DNA from: Jiangella aurantiaca
Lineage (GTDB): Bacteria > Actinomycetota > Actinomycetes > Jiangellales > Jiangellaceae
Assembly: GCF_004349105.1 (NCBI RefSeq)
Contig: NZ_SMLB01000039.1
Location: forward strand, 1 to 56,560
Length of the DNA: 56,560 bases
Reading direction: 5' to 3'
Numbering within the stretch: the first letter of the stretch is position 1; each line of letters begins with the position of its first letter. The notes below the pieces were generated by a model. The model had not been told where the DNA came from and ran no database searches. It was given only the letters and a program-made list of their open reading frames with translations. Position numbers and translations under genes: made by a program. Positions 48,505 through 55,315 of the stretch are shown in pieces.

Positions 48505-49202
48505 GCCGTATCGGGCCTGGCGGCGAGGCGGTGGTCGGCCGCTCGGTCTGGGAGGCGGTACTGGTCTGGGCCGGGTTCCCGGTACTGGGTGCGCTGCTCG
48601 GGCTGGGCGTCCGGCCGCTGGCCGACTGGATCCTCGAGACGTCCTGGGTGCCCGACATCGGCCCCGCCAGGTTCGTCGCCGAGCTGCCGCAGCCGCAGGC
48701 GTCCATCGCGACGGTCGCCGCGGGCGTGGTGCTCGGCGTCGTCGTGGCGTTGACGGCGCAGGGCGAGGTGCTGCGCGTCGGCGTCGGCCCGTCCGCCGTC
48801 ACGCTGACCCGCGACGGCACGACCCGCACCATCGCCAGGGGCGATGTCACCGCGGTGTTCGCCGACGGCAAGGAGTTGGTGCTGACCGGCCGGTCCGGCG
48901 AGGAGCTGGCCCGGGAGAAGTCCGACCTCGCGACGGGGCGGCTGGCGGCGGCGTTCACGGGGCAGGGCTACCCGTGGCGGGCCGACGGCGACCCGCACCG
49001 CGACGAGTACCGCCGCTGGGTGCCGGACGAGCCGGAGCTGCCGGCCGGCGCGAACGCCGTTCTCAAGGCCCGGGCCGGGGCACTGGAGAAGGGCGACCAG
49101 AAGGACCTCGCCGAGCTGCGCGAGGAACTGGGCAAGCTCGGGGTCGTGGTGCGTGACCAGGACAAGCGGCAGTACTGGCGGCGTGCCAGGATAGGCGGAT
49201 GA
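48501..49202 (+). CDS. Membrane-anchored protein with PH-like domain (YqeB-like)
   Basis: Protein of 233 residues. Two membrane segments lie near the N-terminus (VWEAVLVWAGFPVLGALLGL and SIATVAAGVVLGVVVALTAQ). A soluble part begins with LRVGVGPSAVTLTRDGTTRT and continues as short strands with EREK-type helices, suggesting a PH-like fold. It resembles actinobacterial proteins named YqeB, a tentative match. GTG at 48501 overlaps the permease stop (GTGA) and its own stop overlaps the peptidase start (ATGA), so it is part of the exporter operon. Role unknown. Confidence 0.7.
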   Translation: MSRIGPGGEAVVGRSVWEAVLVWAGFPVLGALLGLGVRPLADWILETSWVPDIGPARFVAELPQPQASIATVAAGVVLGVVVALTAQGEVLRVGVGPSAVTLTRDGTTRTIARGDVTAVFADGKELVLTGRSGEELAREKSDLATGRLAAAFTGQGYPWRADGDPHRDEYRRWVPDEPELPAGANAVLKARAGALEKGDQKDLAELREELGKLGVVVRDQDKRQYWRRARIGG

Positions 49203-50527
49203 CGCAGACCCCCGCCGCGCCACCGAGCAGCGCCGACGCCGAGGTCGTCGACCTCTGCCGCGACCTGCTGCGCATCGACACCTCGAACTTCGGCGACAGC
49301 AGCGGCCCTGGCGAGCGCAAGGCCGCTGAGTACGTGGCCGAGAAGCTCGCCGAGGTCGGCCTCGACCCCGTCGTGTTCGAGTCCGAGCCGGGGCGCACCA
49401 CCGTCGTCGCCCGGGTCGAGGGCGCCGACCCTGGCCGATCCGACGCGCTGCTCATGCACGGCCACCTCGACGTCGTCCCGGCCGACGCCGACGACTGGAC
49501 GCACGACCCGTTCTCCGGCGAGATCGCCGACGACTGCCTGTGGGGGCGCGGCGCCGTCGACATGAAGGACATGGACGCCATGATCCTGGCCGTCGTGCGG
49601 CACCGGCTGCGCACCGGCCGGCGCCCGGCCCGTCCGCTGATCCTCGCCTTCCTCGCCGACGAGGAGGCGGGCGGCGGGCTCGGTGCCCACTGGGCCGTCG
49701 ACCACCGGCCGGAGCTGTTCGAGGGCGCGACGGAGGCCATCAGCGAGGTCGGCGGGTTCAGCCTCACCGTCAACGACGATCTTCGCTTGTACCTGGTCGA
49801 GACCGCCGAGAAGGGCATCGACTGGATGAAGCTGACCGTCACCGGCCGGGCCGGCCACGGCTCCATGGTCAGCGCGAACAACGCCGTCACCGAGCTGGCC
49901 GAGGCGGTCGCGCGGGTCGGCCGGTACCAGTGGCCGGTGCGGCTGACGCCCACGGTGCGGTCCTTCCTCGAGGAGGCCGGCCAGGCGTTCGGCTTCGAGT
50001 TCGACCCCGACGACCCCGAGCGGCTGCTCGGCCAGCTCGGCAACCTCGGCCGCATCATCGGCGCCACGCTGCGCAACAGCACCAACCCGACCATGCTCAG
50101 AGCCGGCTACAAGCACAACGTCATCCCCGGCCGTGCCGAGGCCTACATCGACGGCCGGTTCCTGCCCGGCCAGGAGGCGGAGTTCGCGGCCACCCTCGAC
50201 GAGCTGCTCGGCCCGAACGTCCAGCGCGAGTCGCTGGTCCACGACATCGCCGTCGAGACCTCCTTCGACGGCCCCCTGGTCGACGCCATGAGCGCGGCGC
50301 TGCTGTCCGAGGACCCCGGCGCCCGGACCGTCCCGTACTGCATGTCCGGCGGCACCGACGCGAAGTCGTTCAGCCTGCTGGGCATCCGCAACTTCGGCTT
50401 CGCGCCGCTGCGCCTGCCCCCGGACCTCGACTTCGCCGGCATGTTCCACGGCGTCGACGAACGCGTGCCGGTCGACGGGCTCGGCTTCGGCGCCCGCGTC
50501 CTCGACCGCTTCCTCGACCTCGCCTGA
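49199..50527 (+). CDS. M20-family metallopeptidase/deacylase
   Basis: Cytoplasmic enzyme of 442 residues with a binuclear zinc centre. Ligands and catalytic residues fall in LMHGHLDVVPAD (His, general-base Asp), WGRGAVDMKDMDAM (bridging Asp), FLADEEAGGG (catalytic Glu and ligand Glu) and the C-terminal FHGVDERVPVDG (His). A dimerisation lid domain occupies residues ~200-320 (TGRAGHGSMVSANNAV). Enzymes of this type hydrolyse dipeptides or N-acyl amino acids. It is the last gene of the exporter operon by overlap, but may have independent function. Confidence 0.92.
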   Translation: MTQTPAAPPSSADAEVVDLCRDLLRIDTSNFGDSSGPGERKAAEYVAEKLAEVGLDPVVFESEPGRTTVVARVEGADPGRSDALLMHGHLDVVPADADDWTHDPFSGEIADDCLWGRGAVDMKDMDAMILAVVRHRLRTGRRPARPLILAFLADEEAGGGLGAHWAVDHRPELFEGATEAISEVGGFSLTVNDDLRLYLVETAEKGIDWMKLTVTGRAGHGSMVSANNAVTELAEAVARVGRYQWPVRLTPTVRSFLEEAGQAFGFEFDPDDPERLLGQLGNLGRIIGATLRNSTNPTMLRAGYKHNVIPGRAEAYIDGRFLPGQEAEFAATLDELLGPNVQRESLVHDIAVETSFDGPLVDAMSAALLSEDPGARTVPYCMSGGTDAKSFSLLGIRNFGFAPLRLPPDLDFAGMFHGVDERVPVDGLGFGARVLDRFLDLA

Positions 50528-50556
50528 ACACGTCTTGGTTGACGAAATTCGTTCTC

Positions 50557-50694
50557 GTGGAGCGTCGACGCCGCGAGGTCGCACACGGGCGCGACCCCGG
50601 TGGCCGGTGGCGGCATGGAGCACGCGCGCTGGTGGTGCTCGGCCTGCTGCTCGCCGGCGGTGCCGCGATGACGCTGCAGGCCCGGCGGGCCTGA
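50557..50694 (+). CDS. Candidate 45-residue single-pass membrane peptide
   Basis: GTG (or TTG 50539) to TGA. An Arg-rich head is followed by one hydrophobic helix, ALVVLGLLLAGGAAMTLQAR, and the frame ends just before a terminator hairpin. There is no Shine-Dalgarno sequence. It is plausible as a small membrane protein of the preceding transcript but weakly supported. Confidence 0.35.
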   Translation: MERRRREVAHGRDPGGRWRHGARALVVLGLLLAGGAAMTLQARRA

Positions 50695-50705
50695 CGGTGC
50701 CCGCG

Positions 50706-50736
50706 CGACGCTCTCGCCCGGCTGGTCAGAGCGTCG
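50706..50736. terminator. Bidirectional terminator hairpin
   Basis: CGACGCTCT (50706-50714) pairs perfectly with AGAGCGTCG (50728-50736). The right arm lies within the last codons of the DUF5703 gene. Confidence 0.65.
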
Positions 50737-50956
50737 GGCGCACCCGCATGATCTTGCGACGGAGCACGATCTTGCGCGTGCCGTCGGGGTGGAGGCGCAG
50801 CCGAGCGAGTTCCCAGTGCCCGTGCTCCGCCTGCTCGGTCAGCAGGCGGCGAGCCGCACCGCGCGACGTGGTGCGGGGGAGCGAGATGTGCCGGAACTCG
50901 TACTCGGTGGCCGGGGAGACTCGGGAACTGAGGCTTCTCGCCACCGACCATTCCAT
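50726..50956 (-). CDS. DUF5703-family protein
   Basis: Basic protein of 76 residues. EYEFRHISLPRTTSRGAARR and EHGHWELARLRLHPDGTRKI are the conserved core of the DUF5703 family, small proteins nearly universal in actinomycetes and often found near M20 peptidase and LLM-oxidoreductase genes, as here. No function is known. ATG at 50956 is the only sensible start. It is divergent from the acidic protein gene 42 nt away. Confidence 0.85.
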   Translation of the reverse strand: MEWSVARSLSSRVSPATEYEFRHISLPRTTSRGAARRLLTEQAEHGHWELARLRLHPDGTRKIVLRRKIMRVRPTL

Positions 50957-50984
50957 TTACGTATCTTGCCACGACCGAACCGGG

Positions 50985-50990
50985 TACGGT
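50985..50990 (+). promoter_or_regulatory. -10 box TACGGT
   Basis: TACGGT lies 8 nt before the GTG at 50999, with no Shine-Dalgarno sequence. Confidence 0.4.
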
Positions 50991-50998
50991 CGTCGACT

Positions 50999-51607
50999 GT
51001 GACCATGCCGCCGCACGACGCCGAGCGCCTGCAGGCCGCGCTCGACGACCTCACCGACGCCCTGGAAGCCCACCTCAACGCCTGCCTGGCGCGCACCGGT
51101 GAATCGGACCCGGTGGTCCAGGCCGCCTACAACAAGCTGCGGATCGCCGCCGACCGCTACGACGACCTCCTCTACGACGTGACCGAGGAGGTCACGCCGT
51201 GGGAGTTCCCCGAGGAGCCGCCGAGTGTCGAGTTCGAGGACCTCGACGCCGAGCCGGGCGTGGTCGGCGTGCTGGTCCGCCGCGACTACGAGATCGACGA
51301 CGCCGACCGGCTGATCGGCGCGGGCCGCGAGGCGTACGGCGAGCTGTACCCGCAGGACGCGCGCGAGTCCGCCGTCGCCGATGTGTCGCACCCGGGCCGG
51401 GCGCTGTACCAGATGCTGCACGCCTACGGCGTCGACGGCCTGGACGAGCGGGCCGAGGACGCCGGGCTGCTGCCGCGCGGCGGGACGGTGTGGGTGCAGG
51501 CGCTGGGCGAGGCGGACGAGCAGACCCTCACCACCGACCCGTTCGGCGTGGCCGACGAGGACCTCCTGGTCTACCGCGTCGACGAGATCATCCACACCGA
51601 CGACTGA
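50999..51607 (+). CDS. Acidic conserved hypothetical protein
   Basis: Soluble, strongly acidic protein of 202 residues. The first 65 are helical (DAERLQAALDDLTDALEAHL, YNKLRIAADRYDDLLYDVTE). A Pro/Glu hinge (PWEFPEEPPSVEFEDLDAEP) leads to an alpha/beta C-terminal half with GVLVRRDYEIDDADRLIGAG and ALYQMLHAYGVDGLDERAED. GTG 50999 is taken as the start because of the -10 box; ATG 51005 is equally possible. I recognise it as a type conserved near DUF5703 in actinomycetes but know no function. Confidence 0.7.
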   Translation: MTMPPHDAERLQAALDDLTDALEAHLNACLARTGESDPVVQAAYNKLRIAADRYDDLLYDVTEEVTPWEFPEEPPSVEFEDLDAEPGVVGVLVRRDYEIDDADRLIGAGREAYGELYPQDARESAVADVSHPGRALYQMLHAYGVDGLDERAEDAGLLPRGGTVWVQALGEADEQTLTTDPFGVADEDLLVYRVDEIIHTDD

Positions 51608-51616
51608 CGTCCGCGC

Positions 51617-52588
51617 TCAGCGGTTCTCCGGGTAGCCGAACTCGATCGCGGACACCTCGTCCAGCGCGGCCCGGATCTCGGCCGGCAGCTCGAGGTCGTC
51701 CGACCCCAGGACGTCGCGCAGCTGTCCGGCCGTGCGGGCGCCGACGATCGCGGCACTGACGCCCGGCCGGTCGCGCACCCACGTCAGCGCGACCTCCAGC
51801 GGCAGGGCGTCGAGGCCGTCGGCGGCCGTGCAGACGGCGTCGACGATCTTGGCCGAGCGGCCGTCGAGGTACTTGTCGACGAACGGCGCGAAGTGCGTCG
51901 TCGCGGCCCGGGAGTCGGCCGGGGTGCCGCTGCGGTACTTGCCGGTCAGCACACCCCGCCCGAGCGGCGACCACGCCAGCACCCCGAGCCCGAACCGCGA
52001 TGCCGCCGGCAGCACCTCGCGCTCGACGCCGCGTTCCAGCAGCGAGTACTCGACCTGCGTCGACACCAGCGGCGCCTGCGTCCCGGCGACCCCGCGCTGG
52101 TGGACCGCGGCCGCCGCGGTCTGCCAGCCGGCGTAGTTGGAAACACCGGCGTAGCGCGCCCGCCCGGACGTGACGGCGTGCTCCAGCGCGGCCAGCGTCT
52201 CCTCCATCGGCGCGGCGTCGCTCCACGCGTCGACCTGCCAGAGGTCGACGTAGTCGAGGTCGAGGCGGTCGAGGGAGTCGTCCAGCTGGTCGAGCAGACC
52301 CTTGCGGGACACGTCGACGCGGCCGCCGAGCGTGCGCCGCGTACCGGCCTTCGTCGCGATCAGCAGGTTCGTCCGCGACACCGCGCTGTCCAGCAGCGCG
52401 CCGACGAGCTTCTCGCTCTCGCCGCCGCCGTACGACGCCGCGGTGTCGACCAGCGTGCCGCCGGCGTCGGCGTACGCCTTCAACTGCTCCCGCGCGTCGT
52501 GCTGGTCGGTGTCGCGTCCCCACGTCATGGTGCCGAGCCCCAGACGCGAGACGTACAGCCCGCTTCCCCCGAGTCGTCGCTGTTCCAC
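51617..52588 (-). CDS. Aldo/keto reductase with catalytic His replaced by Asp
   Basis: TIM-barrel oxidoreductase of 323 residues. The tetrad Asp and Tyr lie in LVDTAASYGGGESE and the Lys in LLIATKAG. The fourth residue, normally His in a VDLxQxH pattern, reads YVDLWQVDAW, so Asp occupies its place. The NADPH pocket is intact (YAGVSNYAG, LLERGVEREVLP, SAAIVGARTAGQL). It would reduce an aldehyde or ketone with NADPH if active. GTG at 52588 gives the family N-terminus EQRRLGGSGLYVSRLGLGTM. Confidence 0.87.
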   Translation of the reverse strand: MEQRRLGGSGLYVSRLGLGTMTWGRDTDQHDAREQLKAYADAGGTLVDTAASYGGGESEKLVGALLDSAVSRTNLLIATKAGTRRTLGGRVDVSRKGLLDQLDDSLDRLDLDYVDLWQVDAWSDAAPMEETLAALEHAVTSGRARYAGVSNYAGWQTAAAAVHQRGVAGTQAPLVSTQVEYSLLERGVEREVLPAASRFGLGVLAWSPLGRGVLTGKYRSGTPADSRAATTHFAPFVDKYLDGRSAKIVDAVCTAADGLDALPLEVALTWVRDRPGVSAAIVGARTAGQLRDVLGSDDLELPAEIRAALDEVSAIEFGYPENR

Positions 52589-52640
52589 GCCGTGAGGCTA
52601 CCGGGTGCGGCGCGGGCGCGGGCCGCGCATCGCCGACGGG

Positions 52641-52675
52641 TAGAGTCGCCCGGGATGTCTCGCGGGAGGTGACGG
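52641..52675 (+). promoter_or_regulatory. -10 box and five-codon leader frame before the LLM gene
   Basis: TAGAGT (52641-52646) lies 8 nt before an ATG (52655) that opens a five-codon frame MSRGR ending TGA at 52672. This mini-frame contains the Shine-Dalgarno sequence GGGAGGTGA of the oxidoreductase gene at 52676, so translation of one may influence the other. Confidence 0.4.
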
Positions 52676-53725
52676 ATGCGGCTCGGGCTGAACCTGGGCT
52701 ACTGGGGCGGTGGCGACAACCACCTGAACCTGGCGCTGGCCAAAGAGGCCGACCGGCTCGGCTACTCCGTGGTGTGGGCCGCCGAGGCGTACGGGTCCGA
52801 CGCTCCGACGGTGCTCGCCTGGGTGGCGGCGCAGACGGAGCGGGTCGACGTCGGCAGCGCCGTCATGCAGATCCCGGCCCGCACTCCGGCGACGACGGCG
52901 ATGACGGCCGCCACGCTCGACAGCCTGTCCGGCGGCCGATTCCGCCTCGGCCTCGGCGTCTCCGGCCCGCAGGTCTCGGAGGGCTGGCACGGCGTCCGGT
53001 TCGACCACCCGCTGGCCCGCACCCGCGAGTACGTCGACATCGTCCGGCTCGCGCTGTCGCGGCAGCGGCTGGCCTACGACGGCGAGCACTGGCGGCTCCC
53101 GCTGCCCGACGGCCCGGGCAAGGCGCTGCAGCTGACGGTGCACCCGGCGCGGCCGTCGATCCCGGTGTACCTGGCCTCGATCGGCCCGCGGAACCTGGAA
53201 CTGACCGGCGAGATCGCCGACGGCTGGCTGGGCGTCTTCTACGCGCCGGAGCACGCCGCGGAGTCGCTGGACCTGATCCGCGCCGGACGCGACAAGGGCG
53301 GCGCGACGATGGACGGGTTCGACGTCGTGCCGACCGTCCCGGTGTCCGTCGGCGACGACCTGGAGGCGTGCGCCGAGCCGGTCCGGGCCTACTCGGCGCT
53401 GTACCTCGGCGGCATGGGCAGCCGGCAGCAGAACTTCTACAACGCGCTCGCTGTCCGCATGGGCTTCGGCGACGCCGCGCGCACCGTCCAGGACCTGTTC
53501 CTGGATCGCAAGCACCGCGAAGCGGCGGCCGCCGTCCCGCTGGAGTTCGTCGACCGGACGGCGCTCATCGGCCCGCCGAAGCGGATCCGCGACCGGCTGC
53601 ACGCCTACGCGGAGTCGGGCGTGACGACGCTGTCCGTCGCGACGCACGCCGAGCCGCTGGAGGCCCGCATCGCGGCGCTGCGCACCGTCGCCGAGGCGCT
53701 GGACGCCGCCGGACTGGCATCCTGA
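52676..53725 (+). CDS. LLM-class F420-dependent oxidoreductase
   Basis: Luciferase-like TIM-barrel enzyme of 349 residues. LGLNLGYWGGGDNHLNLALA is the N-terminal strand and helix, DSLSGGRFRLGLGVSGPQV the cofactor-binding loop, and PVYLASIGPRNLELTGEIAD the block typical of F420-dependent actinobacterial members. It would oxidise or reduce a small substrate with coenzyme F420. Its position next to uppP and DUF5703 is common in actinomycete chromosomes. Family call firm; substrate unknown. Confidence 0.88.
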   Translation: MRLGLNLGYWGGGDNHLNLALAKEADRLGYSVVWAAEAYGSDAPTVLAWVAAQTERVDVGSAVMQIPARTPATTAMTAATLDSLSGGRFRLGLGVSGPQVSEGWHGVRFDHPLARTREYVDIVRLALSRQRLAYDGEHWRLPLPDGPGKALQLTVHPARPSIPVYLASIGPRNLELTGEIADGWLGVFYAPEHAAESLDLIRAGRDKGGATMDGFDVVPTVPVSVGDDLEACAEPVRAYSALYLGGMGSRQQNFYNALAVRMGFGDAARTVQDLFLDRKHREAAAAVPLEFVDRTALIGPPKRIRDRLHAYAESGVTTLSVATHAEPLEARIAALRTVAEALDAAGLAS

Positions 53726-53751
53726 CCGGGTCGTAGGGAGTCGACGCACAC

Positions 53752-54615
53752 ATGGAGTGGTTCCACGCCGTCGTGCTGGGCGTGCTGCAGGGTCTGACCG
53801 AGTTCCTGCCCATCTCGTCCAGCGCTCACCTGCGGATCTATCCGGAGCTGTTCGGCTGGGAGGACCCGGGCGCCGCGTTCACCGCCGTCACGCAGATCGG
53901 CACCGAGTCCGCCGTCATCCTGTACTTCGCCCGCGACATCGGCCGCATCGTCAGCGCGTGGTTCCGCTCGCTGGTCGCCTCGCGCGACTCGCGGGACGGT
54001 GCGTCGCGGGGCCGTCGCCGGCGCGCCACGTACGACCCGCAGGACGCTCGCATGGGCTGGTTCGTGATCATCGGCACGCTTCCGATCGGCGCACTCGGCT
54101 ACGTGCTCAAGGACGTCATCGAGGACGACTTCCGCTCACTGTGGATCATCGCGACCACGCTGGTCGTCCTCGGCATCATCCTGGGCATCGCCGACCGCGT
54201 CGGCCGCAAGGAGCGCACCGCCGCCGACCTCACCTACAAGGACGCCGTCCTCATCGGGTTCGCGCAGGCGCTGGCGCTGATCCCGGGCGTGTCCCGGTCC
54301 GGCGCGTCGATCAGCATGGGTCTGTTCCTGGGACTGGACCGCAAGGCGGCGGCGCGGTTCGCGTTCCTGCTCGCGATCCCGGCCGTGCTCGGTTCGGGCG
54401 TCTTCGAGTGGCCGAGCGCGATGAAGGAGGGGTCGGTCTACGGCGCCGGCCCGACGATCCTGGCGACGATCGTCGCGTTCTTCGTCGGCTTCGGCGTCAT
54501 CGCCTGGCTGATGTCGTGGCTGGAGAAGCGGTCGTTCGTCCCGTTCATCGTCTACCGCATCGCGCTCGGCGTGTTCACGTTCGCGATGCTGCTGACCGGC
54601 ACCTGGAGTGCCTAG
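53752..54615 (+). CDS. uppP: Undecaprenyl-diphosphatase UppP (BacA)
   Basis: Integral membrane phosphatase of 287 residues with eight or so hydrophobic segments. The two signature motifs are LQGLTEFLPISSSAHL near the N-terminus (catalytic Glu and Ser) and ALIPGVSRSGASISMGL in the second half (Ser-Arg). It dephosphorylates undecaprenyl diphosphate outside the membrane to recycle the lipid carrier of cell-wall synthesis, and gives low-level bacitracin resistance. The inner loop is longer and more basic (RDSRDGASRGRRRRATYDPQ) than in E. coli, as usual in actinomycetes. Confidence 0.95.
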   Translation: MEWFHAVVLGVLQGLTEFLPISSSAHLRIYPELFGWEDPGAAFTAVTQIGTESAVILYFARDIGRIVSAWFRSLVASRDSRDGASRGRRRRATYDPQDARMGWFVIIGTLPIGALGYVLKDVIEDDFRSLWIIATTLVVLGIILGIADRVGRKERTAADLTYKDAVLIGFAQALALIPGVSRSGASISMGLFLGLDRKAAARFAFLLAIPAVLGSGVFEWPSAMKEGSVYGAGPTILATIVAFFVGFGVIAWLMSWLEKRSFVPFIVYRIALGVFTFAMLLTGTWSA

Positions 54616-54626
54616 GGTCGGCACGG

Positions 54627-54960
54627 GTGGACGAACGGCTGCTGCTGACACTGCTGCGCGAGCAGCACCCCGACCTCGCGGACCTGGACGTCCGTCTGGC
54701 GGCCCCGGCTGGGACAACCAACGGAGTACCGGTGGGTGCCGGGCCTCGCTCCGCGGCTGCCGCTGCCGGTCCGGTGCCGCTGCGGATGGGGAAGCCGTCC
54801 GCGAGCTTCCCGAAGCCGTGGGCCGTCACGACCTGGGTCACCGGCGAGCCCGGCGATCGCGCCGCGGTCACCCGGGGGCCGCCACGCGGCCGAGGCGCTG
54901 CCGGCCGGCGAGTCGGCGCCGGGGCACGTGCACCTCACCCGCCTGAACGCCAGATGGCGT
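54627..54960 (+). pseudogene. Decayed aminoglycoside-phosphotransferase-like gene
   Basis: Family-like pieces appear in order but in different frames. Frame of GTG 54627: VDERLLLTLLREQHPDLADL. Second frame: PGWDNQ. Third frame: EYRWVPGLAPRLPLPV. Back in the first frame: GKPSASFPKPWAVTTWVTGE and PGDRAAVT. Third frame again: HAAEALPAGE. Intact homologues have about 25-30 residues between WDNQ and the RWVPGLAP block, so there is also an internal deletion. The C-terminal half with the HxDxxxxN catalytic loop is absent. It is a dead gene of the APH family, which phosphorylates aminoglycosides or other small molecules. Confidence 0.75.
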
Positions 54961-55188
54961 GCGTACGGGTCCCCTGTCACGGCCCTCACGCGGGTGAGGT
55001 GTCATCCGGCCGGGTGCCGACGATGCCCGGGGGCGGCGGGCTGGGCGCAGCGGACAAGCCCCGATCAGGATGATCACGTGCACCACGAGATCCCGTGTCG
55101 TACTACGCCTGCAATCGTGTGAGGGCCCGGAAGTCCTCGTGATGGCCCGGAACGGCCGCCGGAAGCGTTCGCCACCACCCGCGCTGCC
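54961..55188. other. Intergenic region between the APH remnant and palindrome
   Basis: No gene. It contains ACGCCTGCAATCGT (55105-55118), shared with 8941-8954, followed in both places by related sequence (GTGAGG-like, then a TCCT(C/G)GTG block). Confidence 0.45.
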
Positions 55189-55251
55189 GTTGATCACGGA
55201 GAAGGTCGGGCTTGAACCAGCCCACGGCTGGACCCGACCTTCTCCTGATCA
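55189..55251. repeat. Long palindrome, TTGATC-type family (copy 3)
   Basis: Arms 55189-55209 (TTGATCACGGAGAAGGTCGG plus one G) and 55232-55251 match apart from one indel. A second small hairpin, CCAGCC-CAC-GGCTGG, sits in the loop. It could form a cruciform or terminate the convergent M23 gene on the minus strand. Confidence 0.75.
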
Positions 55252-55315
55252 ACACGGGCTGGGGCGCATCGATGGCTGCGGTACCCACTACGGCCGAGAG
55301 TTTGGAGACCGCCGC

